Source: an uncultured Aquimarina sp. (GTDB taxonomy: Bacteria; Bacteroidota; Bacteroidia; Flavobacteriales; Flavobacteriaceae). From it: a DNA stretch of 64,000 nt. Location: the NCBI GenBank assembly GCA_947498455.1, contig CANMKK010000031.1, positions 1-64,000 of the forward strand, written 5' to 3'. The notes under the pieces are model-generated. The model was given only the letters and a program-made list of their open reading frames with translations. It was not told where the DNA came from and searched no databases. Each line of letters begins with the position of its first letter. Within the stretch, counting starts at the first letter, position 1. This document shows, in pieces, positions 50,291 to 60,371 of the stretch. A program made the position numbers and the translations under genes.

Positions 50291-53026
50291 GTGAGTAATT
50301 TTCTAAAAGAAATAGTCGTTGAAGTTCAGCATCAGTATGATAATATCAGTGAACTGATTTTTATTGTTCCCAGTAAAAGAGCAGGACTTTTTCTAAAAAA
50401 AGAAATCCTAAACCACTATAAGGAGCAAACCATAATTGCACCTATCATTCTTAGTATTGAAGAGTTTATTTCGCAACTATCAGGATTACGGCAAATAGAT
50501 GCTATACATACCCTATTCGAGTTTTATGAAACCTATCTTAGTACTCATGCTGATCTTGAAAAAGAATCTCTAGAAACATTTAGCAGTTGGGCACAAACCC
50601 TCATCCACGACTTCAACGAAATTGATCGATATTGTATTGATCACCATAGTTTTTTTTCTTATTTATCCGGAATACAAGACCTTAATCATTGGTATCTACA
50701 AAAGGAAAAAACAGAATTAGTACAGAATTATATTAATTTTTGGAAAAATCTATCAGAATACTACAGCAATTTTAAAGATAAATTATTAAAAAACAACATA
50801 GGATACCAAGGCTTATTATACAGAAAAGCTGCCGAAAATATTACAGGGTATATAGCACAAAACAACCAACAACATATTCTGGTTGGGTTCAATGCATTGA
50901 ATAATGCCGAACAAACTATTTTTCAATCATTATTGGAGTCCGGATACGGCAAAGCATATTGGGACGCCGATGCTTTTTTTATAGAAAACACCTATCATGA
51001 AGCTTCTCTTTTCCTTAGGAATTTTAAGAACCAATGGAAATATTACAAAAAAGAGCCATTTCACTGGATCAAAAACAATTTTTCTGCTCCTAAGGATATT
51101 CACCTCATTGGAGTACCAAAAAATATAGGGCAGGCAAAATTCGTAGGGCAAATTTTAAAATCAATACCCCCTTCAAATATCGAAGATACAGCACTGGTTT
51201 TAGCAGACGAGACATTATTACTACCTGTTCTCAACGCATTACCCGATACAATCAATTCACTAAACATAACAATGGGTCTTCCGTTACAAGAAGTTCCCTT
51301 AACCTCTTTTTTTGAATTATTATTTCTACTCCACAAAAACCCAAATCCAAAAGGGCACTATTACAAATCTGTATTGCAAATCTTAAACAGCCAACCTACT
51401 CGTTGGCTATTAGGCCCCATTGCAGATGAAATAGTATCCATAATATCTAAAGAAAACCTCGTCTATATAAACCTAGATATATTACAAAAAGAAGATAGAC
51501 CACAAACACAAAAAGATAATTTAGAATTGTTATTTGGACATTGGAACAATGCTTCCGAAGCCATAGACAGGTGTAGAAAAATTATAATGCACTTAAAAAA
51601 CTACTTGGATAAAGATAAAAATGCATTAGAATTAGAATACGTATATCGTTTTCATTTAGTGTTTAATCGTCTGCAAACATTACACATCAGTTATGAATAT
51701 ATGGCAACTATCACATCCTTATACCATCTCTATAAAGATGTAATGAGTTCTGAGACATTAGACTTTAGAGGAGAACCTTTTCGTGGGTTACAACTAATGG
51801 GAATGCTAGAATCTCGTTGTTTAGATTTTGAAACAGTAATTATCACCTCTGTTAATGAAGGAATTTTACCAGCCGGAAAAAGCAGTAATTCGTTCATTCC
51901 ATACGATCTAAAAAGAGCCTATAACCTACCTACATATAAGGAAAAAGATGCCATCTACACGTATCATTTTTATAGACTGATCCAACGTGCAAAAAAAGTA
52001 TATATCATTTATAATACCGAAAGTGATGGTGTCGGAGGAGGAGAAAAAAGTAGGTTCTTACATCAACTAGAAATTGACAAAAGACCGCAACACAAGTTAA
52101 CAAAATATACAATTTCATCTGATGTCCCTAAATTGACTAGCAATTCACTAATTATTGAAAAGGATGAAGATGTTTTAAAAAGTATAAAAGAATTAGCAGC
52201 TCATGGATTATCTCCTTCTGCGCTAACATCATATATTCGAAACCCCATTGATTTTTATTATCAATACATACTAAGAATTAGAGAGAATGATCAAGTAGAG
52301 GAAACCATAGCAGCAAATACTTTAGGAACGGTCATCCATAATACTTTAGAGAATTTCTACAAACCTCTAGAGCAAAAAACCCTTACCACTGAGGATATAG
52401 GTAAAATGATCTCCCAAATAGATACGGAAATTACATATCAATTTAGAAAAGAATATACGAAACTTGATATTACCCAAGGTAAAAACCTTCTTATTTTTGA
52501 AGTAGCTAAAAAATATATTTTTAATTTCCTTAAATCAGAAGAAAACATAGTAAAGTCAGGTTCCCAAATTACAATTCTAGCCATAGAAAGTAATCTTAAA
52601 GCAGAACTAAAGATACCCGAATTAGGTTTTCCTGTGTATATAAAAGGAAAAGTAGATCGTATTGATGAAATTGATGGACAATTAAGAGTTATTGACTATA
52701 AAACAGGAAAAGTAAATAAAGGCGATGTGGTGCTAATGGATTGGAATATTATTACCGAAGATTATAAATACAGTAAGATTATCCAAATATTGGCATATGC
52801 ATATATGCAACAAAATGAAAAACATCGAGATTCATTTCATGCAGGTATCATTTCTTTTAAAAATCTAAAAGAAGGTTTTTTAAAGTTTGGTACCAAAACG
52901 TCAGCCAGAGGAAAAATTGATTATGATGTAACGCCAGATGTATTCGAAAAATACATTCTGGAACTTAAAAAATTAATCATAGAAATAGCATCTCTACAGA
53001 TTCCATTTACTGAAAAAGAAGTATAA
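50291..53026 (+). CDS. AddB-like PD-(D/E)XK nuclease
   Basis: 911 aa starting with GTG at 50291 (MSNFLKEIVVEVQHQY). The inactivated-helicase look is typical of AddB: LIFIVPSKRAGLFLKKEI in place of a normal Walker A, and ESRCLDFETVIITSVNEGIL. The C-terminus has LSPSALTSYIRNPIDFYYQY, GTVIHNTLENFY and the nuclease core VDRIDEIDGQLRVIDYKTGK. It is the probable partner of the AddA-like protein, separated only by the OmpA gene. It is followed 2 nt later by a hydrolase. Confidence 0.88.
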   Translation: MSNFLKEIVVEVQHQYDNISELIFIVPSKRAGLFLKKEILNHYKEQTIIAPIILSIEEFISQLSGLRQIDAIHTLFEFYETYLSTHADLEKESLETFSSWAQTLIHDFNEIDRYCIDHHSFFSYLSGIQDLNHWYLQKEKTELVQNYINFWKNLSEYYSNFKDKLLKNNIGYQGLLYRKAAENITGYIAQNNQQHILVGFNALNNAEQTIFQSLLESGYGKAYWDADAFFIENTYHEASLFLRNFKNQWKYYKKEPFHWIKNNFSAPKDIHLIGVPKNIGQAKFVGQILKSIPPSNIEDTALVLADETLLLPVLNALPDTINSLNITMGLPLQEVPLTSFFELLFLLHKNPNPKGHYYKSVLQILNSQPTRWLLGPIADEIVSIISKENLVYINLDILQKEDRPQTQKDNLELLFGHWNNASEAIDRCRKIIMHLKNYLDKDKNALELEYVYRFHLVFNRLQTLHISYEYMATITSLYHLYKDVMSSETLDFRGEPFRGLQLMGMLESRCLDFETVIITSVNEGILPAGKSSNSFIPYDLKRAYNLPTYKEKDAIYTYHFYRLIQRAKKVYIIYNTESDGVGGGEKSRFLHQLEIDKRPQHKLTKYTISSDVPKLTSNSLIIEKDEDVLKSIKELAAHGLSPSALTSYIRNPIDFYYQYILRIRENDQVEETIAANTLGTVIHNTLENFYKPLEQKTLTTEDIGKMISQIDTEITYQFRKEYTKLDITQGKNLLIFEVAKKYIFNFLKSEENIVKSGSQITILAIESNLKAELKIPELGFPVYIKGKVDRIDEIDGQLRVIDYKTGKVNKGDVVLMDWNIITEDYKYSKIIQILAYAYMQQNEKHRDSFHAGIISFKNLKEGFLKFGTKTSARGKIDYDVTPDVFEKYILELKKLIIEIASLQIPFTEKEV

Positions 53027-53028
53027 CT

Positions 53029-53877
53029 ATGATTATAAAGAAAAAGAATATACCATTAAGAGGGAAACATGGCAAACCTATTCTAACCGATATTTTTTAT
53101 GACAACCAAGAAAATCATAAACCAGTTGTAATTTTTTGTCATGGATACAAAGGATTTAAAGATTGGGGTGCATGGGATTTAGTAGCTGCCAAATTTGCTG
53201 AAGCAGGGTTCTTCTTTATTAAGTTTAATTTTTCTCATAATGGAGGCACCATAGAACAACCAATAGACTTTCCTGATCTAGAAGCATTCGGCCAAAACAA
53301 TTATATAAAAGAATTAGATGACCTGGAATCTGTTATCAATTGGGTAACTGTAGTAAATTTCGAGTTCAAAAATCACATCAATTCTAATAACATAACTTTA
53401 ATAGGACACTCTAGAGGTGGAGGAATTTCAATAATTAAAGCATACGAAAACCCTTTAATCACTAAATTAATAACTTGGGCAAGTGTTTGTGATTATGAAA
53501 GTCGATTTCCAAAAGGTCAGGATTTAGAAACTTGGAAAAAAAATGGGGTTATGTATATAGAGAACGGAAGAACTAAACAACAGATGCCACACTACTATCA
53601 ATTTTACACCTCATTTCTAGAAAATAAAGATAGGCTTACCATTTCCAAAGCCTCTAAAAATATACAAGCCCCACACCTCATCGTTCACGGATCAAGTGAT
53701 CCCACTGTTGATATTGCAGAAGCAAAACAATTACATACTTGGAGCCCTAAAAGTGAATTGTTCATAGTCAAAGATGCAGATCATATTTTTGGCGTAAAAC
53801 ATCCTTGGAATAAAAAATATGTATCTAAAGATATAGAAGCAATTGTTCAGAAATCAATCGAATTTGTAATACTTTAA
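53029..53877 (+). CDS. Alpha/beta hydrolase
   Basis: 282 aa cytoplasmic hydrolase. Oxyanion segment VIFCHGYKGFKDWGAW, nucleophile Ser in TLIGHSRGGGISI, acid near GSSDPTVDIAE, and catalytic His in VKDADHIFGVKHPW. It resembles dienelactone hydrolase/acyl-esterase-like enzymes; the substrate is unknown. Its ATG lies 2 nt after the AddB-like stop, suggesting co-transcription. Confidence 0.85.
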   Translation: MIIKKKNIPLRGKHGKPILTDIFYDNQENHKPVVIFCHGYKGFKDWGAWDLVAAKFAEAGFFFIKFNFSHNGGTIEQPIDFPDLEAFGQNNYIKELDDLESVINWVTVVNFEFKNHINSNNITLIGHSRGGGISIIKAYENPLITKLITWASVCDYESRFPKGQDLETWKKNGVMYIENGRTKQQMPHYYQFYTSFLENKDRLTISKASKNIQAPHLIVHGSSDPTVDIAEAKQLHTWSPKSELFIVKDADHIFGVKHPWNKKYVSKDIEAIVQKSIEFVIL

Positions 53878-53935
53878 CATACTTTATTGCTGTAAGTACA
53901 TACTAATTTTCTTTTTTTTTCGTTTATTTGTCGTT

Positions 53936-54223
53936 ATGAAGTCTAACAAACATATCATTGCATCTGCATTTCTGATTTTATTCAGTTTAATGCAGTTAGT
54001 CGATTTACATAGTGTAAATCATGACGATGCTAACGATGCTGATTGTGAGATATGCAAGCTGGCTTCAGAAAACATTGATAATGATTTTGTTTCTGGTAAT
54101 ATTACTTATAGCGCAGATATAAAAAGTATTCCAACAAAAAATATTCTTATCAATTATAAGGATTTATATATTGATTCTTATATTAGTTTTTCTTTTCTAA
54201 ATAAGGCACCTCCTATTGCCTAA
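53936..54223 (+). CDS. Small exported CxxC protein upstream of a TonB receptor
   Basis: 95 aa with an N-terminal signal or membrane segment (IIASAFLILFSLMQLVDL), then His/Asp-rich HSVNHDDANDADCEICKLAS and a C-terminal NKAPP. A CxxC near His residues suggests metal handling. Comparable small proteins precede metal-related TonB receptors in Flavobacteria (recollection). It lies 76 nt upstream of the receptor on the same strand. Confidence 0.6.
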   Translation: MKSNKHIIASAFLILFSLMQLVDLHSVNHDDANDADCEICKLASENIDNDFVSGNITYSADIKSIPTKNILINYKDLYIDSYISFSFLNKAPPIA

Positions 54224-54299
54224 TTCCTTCATTTTTTTATAATTAATCACGAATTTATTGTCTTAATTTAAGGCAATTGTACCGCTTTATTTTTCAGTC

Positions 54300-56693
54300 A
54301 TGAAAAGAAAAACACTTTGTATAGTGTTTCTTCTTGGAATCAGATTTTTATCCGCTCAAGAATGTGATAAAACTATTTCTGGCACTATCATCGATTTTCA
54401 CGATGGTACACCTCTTGAAGAAGCAACCATTACATATAATAATAAAACAATAAAAACTGATCAAAATGGTAGCTATGTTATCAAAGATCTATGCCCTACA
54501 TCATATGCTTTTACCATTTCTCATGAAAATTGCAACTCTCAGGTAGTCACTATAAACTTAAATAAAATCTCCAAAAAAGATTTTTATCTGGAGCATCATT
54601 TAAGTGAATTAGAGGAAGTAAAAGTATCCGGAGCCAAACATAACAAAACCTCTTCTTCTCAGGAAGAAACCATAGGGCAAAACATTTTAGAAAAGTATAG
54701 TAGTGCTTCTTTGGGAGATGCTTTACGGGAAATTACCGGAGTATCTTCTTTAAATACAGGTGCTACGATCGTTAAACCAATCATCCAAGGTTTAAATGGA
54801 AGTAGGATTCTTATCATTAATAACGGCGTTAGAATGCAGGATATGGAGTGGGGAGAAGAGCATGCTCCAAATGTAGACATCAATACTGCTGGTAGCATTA
54901 CTGTGGTAAAAGGAGCGGCGGCTTTGCGATATGGAGGTGATGCCATAGGAGGAGTAGTTGTTATAGAGCCTCATATTTCACCTGCTAAGGATACACTCAT
55001 CGGAAAAACGATAATTACTGGAGCAAATAATGGAAGAGGAGGTACAATATCTTCTAAAATCTCAAAAGGACACGAAAATGGATGGTTTTTTAAAGCTCAA
55101 GGAACCCTAAAACGTTTTGGAGATGTGGAAGCTCCTGATTATATTTTATCGAATACAGGAATTTTCGAAAAAGGAATCTCTATCTCATTAGGGGTTAATA
55201 AATTTACCCATGGATGGGATGCATACTATTCATTTTTTGATAATGAAATTGGAGTTCTAGCTACATCACATATAGGTAATGTAGATGATCTTATAGAATC
55301 AATTAACAATAGAGAACCTTCTATTATTAGAGATTTTACCTACAACATCAACAACCCTAAACAAGAAGTTACACATCATTTAGGACGATTACGATATTTT
55401 AAAAGGTTCGAAAAGTTGGGAAAATGGACAACTCAGTATGATTTTCAACGTAATAAGCGTTTTGAATTTGATATCAGACAATCAGAGGAATTACGAAAAA
55501 TCCCAAGTATTGATTTAGAACTGACTACCCATACAATTACTTCTGATTTTAAACTTGATGCTAAATCTGATTATACTTTGGATGCCGGTATTTTAATGCG
55601 CTATCAGGATAACTTCGCCGATCCGGAAACTGATGTAAAAAGATTAATTCCTGATTATAAAAAATATGATGCTGGTATCTTTCTCACAGGGATATACAAT
55701 TTTAATGATGCTCTAATTTTTGATGCCGGTATTCGGTATGATTATAATCAAATCGATGCGAAGAAATTCTATCAGAAAACCAGATGGTCTGAAAGAGGGT
55801 ATGATACAGATTTTTCAAATCTTATTATTGAAGATTCTGGCACACAATGGCTTACCAATCCTAAGTTTGAATATCATAATACATCTGCTACAGCAGGATT
55901 TCAATATAGTTTTAAGGAACAATATGAATTACGTTTCAATTATGCCTTGGCACAAAGGGCACCAAACCCATCAGAGTTATTTAGTGATGGTCTACACCAT
56001 TCTGCCGCAAGGATTGAATTAGGAGACCTGAGAATCAAACAGGAAACTTCTCATAAAATAGCAATGTCTCTTCAAAAAAACGATGAACACTGGAGATGGG
56101 AAATAGCACCTTATATCAATTTTATCAATAACTATATTCTTCTAAACCCAACAAGTGTAGAACTATCTCTAAGAGGAGCTTTTCCTGTTTGGGAAAATAG
56201 GCAAGCAGACGTTAGACTCTTAGGAGTAGATGCTAACTTATATGCTAAGTGGAATGACCTATGGAAAACCAGTCATAGTTTTTCGTTGGTAAAAGGCAAA
56301 GAGGCAAAAAATGATACACCTTTGATTAATATTCCAGCTCCAAATATTGATAACAAAATTACATTCGAAAAAGAAAATTGGTTAGGGTTTAACGCCTCGA
56401 TAGAAAGCCAGTACTTTTTCAAACAAAACGAAGTTCCTGCTAATATAGAAGTCTTTTCTCCTAGATTACAGCAAGATGTGTTTCTGGAAATTAATACGCC
56501 CCCGGACGCATACCACTTATTGCATGCCGATGCAAATATTAAGTTTCCACTATGGGAACAAAATCAGCTTAAAATTGGATTAGCCGTAAAAAACGTATTA
56601 AATACCAATTATAGAAATTACTTAAATCGTCAGCGATACTTTGCCGATGATTTAGGTAGAAACTTTTTACTAAAATTAACGTTTAACTATTAA
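54300..56693 (+). CDS. TonB-dependent outer membrane receptor
   Basis: 797 aa. Signal peptide; a carboxypeptidase-regulatory-like domain (~20-105: ISGTIIDFHDGTPLEEATIT); a plug (~120-235: LGDALREITGVSSLN, VKGAAALRYGGDAIGGVVVI); then a 22-strand-type barrel ending in FLLKLTFNY, with the terminal aromatic. No SusD partner is present, so polysaccharide uptake is unlikely. With the CxxC protein and the following lipoprotein, a metal such as zinc or copper is a reasonable guess, not shown. Confidence 0.9.
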   Translation: MKRKTLCIVFLLGIRFLSAQECDKTISGTIIDFHDGTPLEEATITYNNKTIKTDQNGSYVIKDLCPTSYAFTISHENCNSQVVTINLNKISKKDFYLEHHLSELEEVKVSGAKHNKTSSSQEETIGQNILEKYSSASLGDALREITGVSSLNTGATIVKPIIQGLNGSRILIINNGVRMQDMEWGEEHAPNVDINTAGSITVVKGAAALRYGGDAIGGVVVIEPHISPAKDTLIGKTIITGANNGRGGTISSKISKGHENGWFFKAQGTLKRFGDVEAPDYILSNTGIFEKGISISLGVNKFTHGWDAYYSFFDNEIGVLATSHIGNVDDLIESINNREPSIIRDFTYNINNPKQEVTHHLGRLRYFKRFEKLGKWTTQYDFQRNKRFEFDIRQSEELRKIPSIDLELTTHTITSDFKLDAKSDYTLDAGILMRYQDNFADPETDVKRLIPDYKKYDAGIFLTGIYNFNDALIFDAGIRYDYNQIDAKKFYQKTRWSERGYDTDFSNLIIEDSGTQWLTNPKFEYHNTSATAGFQYSFKEQYELRFNYALAQRAPNPSELFSDGLHHSAARIELGDLRIKQETSHKIAMSLQKNDEHWRWEIAPYINFINNYILLNPTSVELSLRGAFPVWENRQADVRLLGVDANLYAKWNDLWKTSHSFSLVKGKEAKNDTPLINIPAPNIDNKITFEKENWLGFNASIESQYFFKQNEVPANIEVFSPRLQQDVFLEINTPPDAYHLLHADANIKFPLWEQNQLKIGLAVKNVLNTNYRNYLNRQRYFADDLGRNFLLKLTFNY

Positions 56694-56705
56694 ATTTTAA
56701 AGGCA

Positions 56706-57278
56706 ATGAAAAATATCAAATTTATTTCAGCACTAGTCATTACAGGAATTCTATTTATATCCTGCTCAAGTGATGATGACAATCCCGTACCTATTAATGA
56801 TGAAGAATTAATAACAACATTGACGATTACATTAACTTCGGGAAATGATGTCGTCACTTTAAAATCGTATGATGAAGATGGAGCTGATGGGCCAACAGCT
56901 CCAGCAATAACCGTTTCCAAAAATCTTTCTGCCAATACCACATATTCAGGAGTAATTTCCCTGTTAAATGAAAGTGAAAATCCTGCAGAAAATGTAAACG
57001 AAGAAATAGAAGAAGAGGCGGATGAACATCAGTTTTTCCTTGAAGGAAGAAATGGATTGAATCTTACCACTACGTACACAGACAAGGAATCAGATTATTT
57101 AACAAGTGGAAGCGAAAATCCTGTAGGAATTACTTTCGATCTAACAACTACTGATGCCAGTTCTGGAATATTTACTGTTACACTACGTCACATGCCAAAA
57201 AAACCAAATGACGGAACCTTAACAGATGCAGGAGGTGATACTGATTTATCTCAATCCTTTGATTTAACGATAGAGTAA
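56706..57278 (+). CDS. Lipoprotein accompanying the TonB receptor
   Basis: 190 aa. Signal MKNIKFISALVITGILFISC gives a lipoprotein with the acidic tag SSDDD, which favours surface export in Bacteroidetes. The mature part contains ISLLNESENPAENVNEEIEE and ADEHQFFLEG, with TLRHMPKKPNDGT near the end. I recall this family (labelled type 1 periplasmic binding fold superfamily) as a regular companion of such receptors. Glu, His and Asp clusters could bind metal. It starts 12 nt after the receptor. Confidence 0.75.
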   Translation: MKNIKFISALVITGILFISCSSDDDNPVPINDEELITTLTITLTSGNDVVTLKSYDEDGADGPTAPAITVSKNLSANTTYSGVISLLNESENPAENVNEEIEEEADEHQFFLEGRNGLNLTTTYTDKESDYLTSGSENPVGITFDLTTTDASSGIFTVTLRHMPKKPNDGTLTDAGGDTDLSQSFDLTIE

Positions 57279-57669
57279 TAAGCTTAAAAATAACAGAAAG
57301 TTTACTATAATTTAACCTAACTAAGGCTTAAATAAATAACGAGATATATTTACTCAAAGCTTTATAAACACTAGGGAAGTCGAAATTTTTTCTTGATCTG
57401 TCCCATCAAAAATTGACACTCAAAACACTAAATGGTACAGAATTTGATGTTTTTAATTAATCGAATCACTCCAAGTTCAATTTTTTGCAAAAAAATAGAT
57501 TAAGAATTAAGTAACAAAACGGAGAAAATTAAGACAAATATATTATAGAAACTGGCTTTCAATATTTTAAAAGCAATAATATTAATGAGATATTACGACA
57601 TCGTTAAATGTTAAGTATAACGCGAAATTTGTTAAAATAGTTAAAGATTTGAGCTTATCTTAGCATCAT

Positions 57670-57799
57670 AAATATCAGTCATAAAAAACAGCAAAATTGA
57701 AACATTCATAATTATGTATAAGTTGAGTTTGTGTTAAATATTATAATTAAGTTTCAATTCAGACCCCCAGGAGTAGTTAACCTGGGGGTTGCTTTTTTT
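57670..57799 (+). ncRNA. Candidate small RNA before the ABC ATPase gene
   Basis: TATCTTAG (57656-57663), a 7/8 -7 box, is followed by a segment in which AATTGAAAC (57695-57703) can pair with GTTTCAATT (57751-57759). A strong terminator then comes at 57763-57799. No frame is present. The remaining gap from 57279 is AT-rich and shows nothing else. Transcription is not proven. Confidence 0.4.
57763..57799 (+). terminator. Intrinsic terminator in a gene-free gap
   Basis: ACCCCCAGG and CCTGGGGGT form a perfect 9-bp GC-rich stem followed by GCTTTTTTT. It lies about 485 bases past the lipoprotein gene, far for its terminator, hence the small-RNA suggestion. Confidence 0.8.
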
Positions 57800-57905
57800 A
57801 TAAACTAATTCTCCTAAATAAAAAGCATTTAATATTTTTATCAACTTGTTTTTTCTTTGTTTGAAAACCCAGTATTTTTTTCGGTAAAGTTCAATATATT
57901 TGAAT

Positions 57906-58886
57906 ATGTTAAAAGTTCAAAATGTATCCTTTGCTTATGAAACTATTCCTGTTTTAGAAAACATAAGCTTTACAATTGAGAAAGGACAACACATCGCACT
58001 GATTGGAGCAAGTGGTTGTGGAAAAAGTACATTATTAAAAATTATCTATGGGCTTTTGGATGTAGATAAAGGCGAACTGTTCTGGAATGATAAAAAACTA
58101 CTTGGTCCTTTGTATAATCTAGTGCCTGGACAAGAAAACATGAAATACCTGTCGCAAGGATTTGAACTACAGTCATATCGCACAGTTGCAGAAAATATAG
58201 GTCAATATTTATCTAATTTCGAACCAGAATTAAAGCGAGGGCGTGTTAAAGAGTTATTAGACATTGTAGAAATGACCCCATATGCACACGTCAAAGTTGA
58301 GAAACTAAGCGGCGGTCAAAAACAAAGGGTAGCTTTAGCAAAAGTACTTGCCAAAAAACCAGAATTACTTCTGTTAGACGAGCCTTTTGGGAATATTGAT
58401 AACTTTAGAAGAAGCTCTCTACGAAGAAACCTTTTTAGTTATTTAAAAAGAAATAAAATTACTAGCATCACAGCTACTCATGACAAAACTGACATTTTAT
58501 CTTTCGCCGATGAGACTATTGTTATTTACCAAGGTAACATAATAACCAAACGCCCAACCTTTGAAATTTATCAAAACCCCAATAGCTACTATATTGCTTC
58601 TCTCTTTGGTGAAGTAAATGAGTTAAAAATTAGAGATTTTTTTCCTGAATATCAAGATAACCAAGCAAGTTTCCTTATTTACCCTCACGAATTAAAAATA
58701 GATGCTTATTCTCTTCTAAAAGCCACAGTAAAAAAGTCGTATTTCAAAGGCAATCATTTCTTAACTGAAGCTATTTTTGATAAAAAAGTCATTTTCCTAG
58801 AGAGCAATGTCAAATTAAAAGAAAATCAAGAAATTGGTATTCGCATCGATAAAGAAACCTTAAACCTTAGAAGAAAAATAATCTAA
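57906..58886 (+). CDS. ABC transporter ATP-binding protein
   Basis: 326 aa from the ATG at 57906 (MLKVQNVSFAYE); a TTG two codons upstream is less likely. Walker A GASGCGKST, signature LSGGQKQRVALAK, Walker B ELLLLDEPFGN and the switch His in TATHDKTD are all present. The C-terminal ~90 residues resemble the TOBE-type regulatory part of CUT1/MOI importers. No permease or binding protein is encoded nearby, so the substrate is unknown. Confidence 0.88.
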   Translation: MLKVQNVSFAYETIPVLENISFTIEKGQHIALIGASGCGKSTLLKIIYGLLDVDKGELFWNDKKLLGPLYNLVPGQENMKYLSQGFELQSYRTVAENIGQYLSNFEPELKRGRVKELLDIVEMTPYAHVKVEKLSGGQKQRVALAKVLAKKPELLLLDEPFGNIDNFRRSSLRRNLFSYLKRNKITSITATHDKTDILSFADETIVIYQGNIITKRPTFEIYQNPNSYYIASLFGEVNELKIRDFFPEYQDNQASFLIYPHELKIDAYSLLKATVKKSYFKGNHFLTEAIFDKKVIFLESNVKLKENQEIGIRIDKETLNLRRKII

Positions 58887-58895
58887 AAACGAGCT

Positions 58896-59675
58896 TTATT
58901 TATACTCTTTTAGATGTAACTCTTTGCCATCAAAAACCCCATACGTGTAATGAACGATCCAATCTCCTAAATTGGTATATTTAGCACCTTTATCCAAACT
59001 AATTTCCATCGGAAGGTGTCTGTGTCCAAAAACGAAATAATCTCTATGCTTAGTCTCTAGTTTTCGCTTACAATACTGTACCAACCATTCATTTTCTTCT
59101 CCAAGAAAAGTAACATCTTCATCTCCGGAAATAAGCTTGTTTTTTACTGAAAGATATTGAGCTAATCGTACTCCGATATCCGGGTGTAACCACCTATAAA
59201 ACCACTTAGCAACAGGGTTCGTAAATACTTTTTTCATCCGTTTATAACCTTTATCACCAGGCCCCAAACCATCTCCGTGTCCTATAAAAAATGAAGTATT
59301 GTTAATACTAAATTCTTGTGGCTCATGATATACCGGAATATTCAACTCGTCTTCAAAGTAACCGTTCATCCATAGATCATGATTTCCAACAAAATAATAG
59401 ATTGGAATACCCGAATCAGTAATCTCCGCTAATTTTCCTAATGTTCTGGTAAATCCCTTTGGAATTACGGTTTTATATTCGAACCAAAAATCAAAAAGAT
59501 CTCCTAATAAAAAAATAGCAGCTGCATCTTTTTTAACCTCATCTAGCCATTTCACAAACTTCTGTTCTCTTGGAAAGCTTTTATCCATTGTTGGTGCTCC
59601 TAAATGATTATCGCTTGCAAAATAAACTTTTTTATCCGCTGAAAATTCTATGTACTTGTGATCTCTCTGTCCCAT
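58896..59675 (-). CDS. lpxH: UDP-2,3-diacylglucosamine diphosphatase-like phosphoesterase
   Basis: 259 aa calcineurin-like metallophosphoesterase. Metal motifs: ASDNHLGAP (D-x-H), FLLGDLFDFWFEY (GDxxD), FVGNHDLWM (GNHD), FIGHGDGLG and VFGHRHLPM. The FDFW feature and the length fit LpxH, which makes lipid X in lipid A synthesis at the inner membrane. It is convergent with the ABC gene, with only 9 nt between stops. Confidence 0.88.
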   Translation of the reverse strand: MGQRDHKYIEFSADKKVYFASDNHLGAPTMDKSFPREQKFVKWLDEVKKDAAAIFLLGDLFDFWFEYKTVIPKGFTRTLGKLAEITDSGIPIYYFVGNHDLWMNGYFEDELNIPVYHEPQEFSINNTSFFIGHGDGLGPGDKGYKRMKKVFTNPVAKWFYRWLHPDIGVRLAQYLSVKNKLISGDEDVTFLGEENEWLVQYCKRKLETKHRDYFVFGHRHLPMEISLDKGAKYTNLGDWIVHYTYGVFDGKELHLKEYK

Positions 59676-59732
59676 TGTTAGAGCAAAGATAGTAGTTTTA
59701 GCGTATCAATAAATCGTAATCTTTGGTTTGAT

Positions 59733-60344
59733 TTAAGATTTGTTTTTAAAAAATTTAATAGCCTCGGACTTGTTCGATACGTGTAATTTTTCATAGATGT
59801 TTCGAACGTGGTACTTAATAGTATTTAAGCTAACATTTAATTCTTCTCCGATATTCGCGTAACTCTTGCCTTCTGATAGTAATGTGAGCACTTTATTTTC
59901 TCTTTCTGTTAACTCTTCCAGCTTCTTTTCCTGGAATGACTCTACCACCATACGAGCTATATTGATACTCATTGGCGCACCTCCATAATTAGCTTGATAA
60001 AGAGCTTTTAATAATTTTTCTTCTCCACTACTTTTAGTTAAATATCCTACAGCTCCGGCACATAATGCTTCAAAAACATACTTAGAATTCTCATGAACAG
60101 TTACTACGATAATTGTTACTGAAGGAAGTATCATTTTTATTTGTTTAATTCCTTCTATCCCACTCATACCTGGTAAGGTAATATCTATTAGTATGAATTC
60201 TGGAGATAAATTTTTTATTTCTTTGATAGCATCCTCGCAATTCATAAAACCACCTACAACTTCAAAATCATCAGAATCATCTATAATTTTAGAATATGAC
60301 TGTAAAACAATCTCGTAATCTTCTATAAGAACAACCTTCTTCAA
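59733..60344 (-). CDS. LuxR/NarL-type response regulator
   Basis: 203 aa. The start is a TTG (60342-60344): VVLIEDYE, needed for the receiver, begins at residue 4 and no ATG is near. Phospho-acceptor Asp54 in FILIDITLPGMSG, Thr and Lys later (VVTVHE, YLTKSSGEE), and a LuxR HTH at ~140-200 (LTERENKVLTLLSEGKSYAN, then LNVSLNTIKYHVRNIYEKL). It is the likely partner of the propeller kinase at the right edge. A palindrome ACCCAAAAAGGGT lies 60 nt upstream. Confidence 0.9.
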   Translation of the reverse strand: MKKVVLIEDYEIVLQSYSKIIDDSDDFEVVGGFMNCEDAIKEIKNLSPEFILIDITLPGMSGIEGIKQIKMILPSVTIIVVTVHENSKYVFEALCAGAVGYLTKSSGEEKLLKALYQANYGGAPMSINIARMVVESFQEKKLEELTERENKVLTLLSEGKSYANIGEELNVSLNTIKYHVRNIYEKLHVSNKSEAIKFFKNKS

Positions 60345-60371
60345 CCTACTTTTTTAAAGATTTATATAAAA

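Noticed and set aside
57896..57903. TATATTTG as the promoter of the ABC ATPase gene
   Set aside because: It is a perfect -7 box but only 2 nt before the ATG, which would need a leaderless transcript, and there is no -33 element at the right distance.
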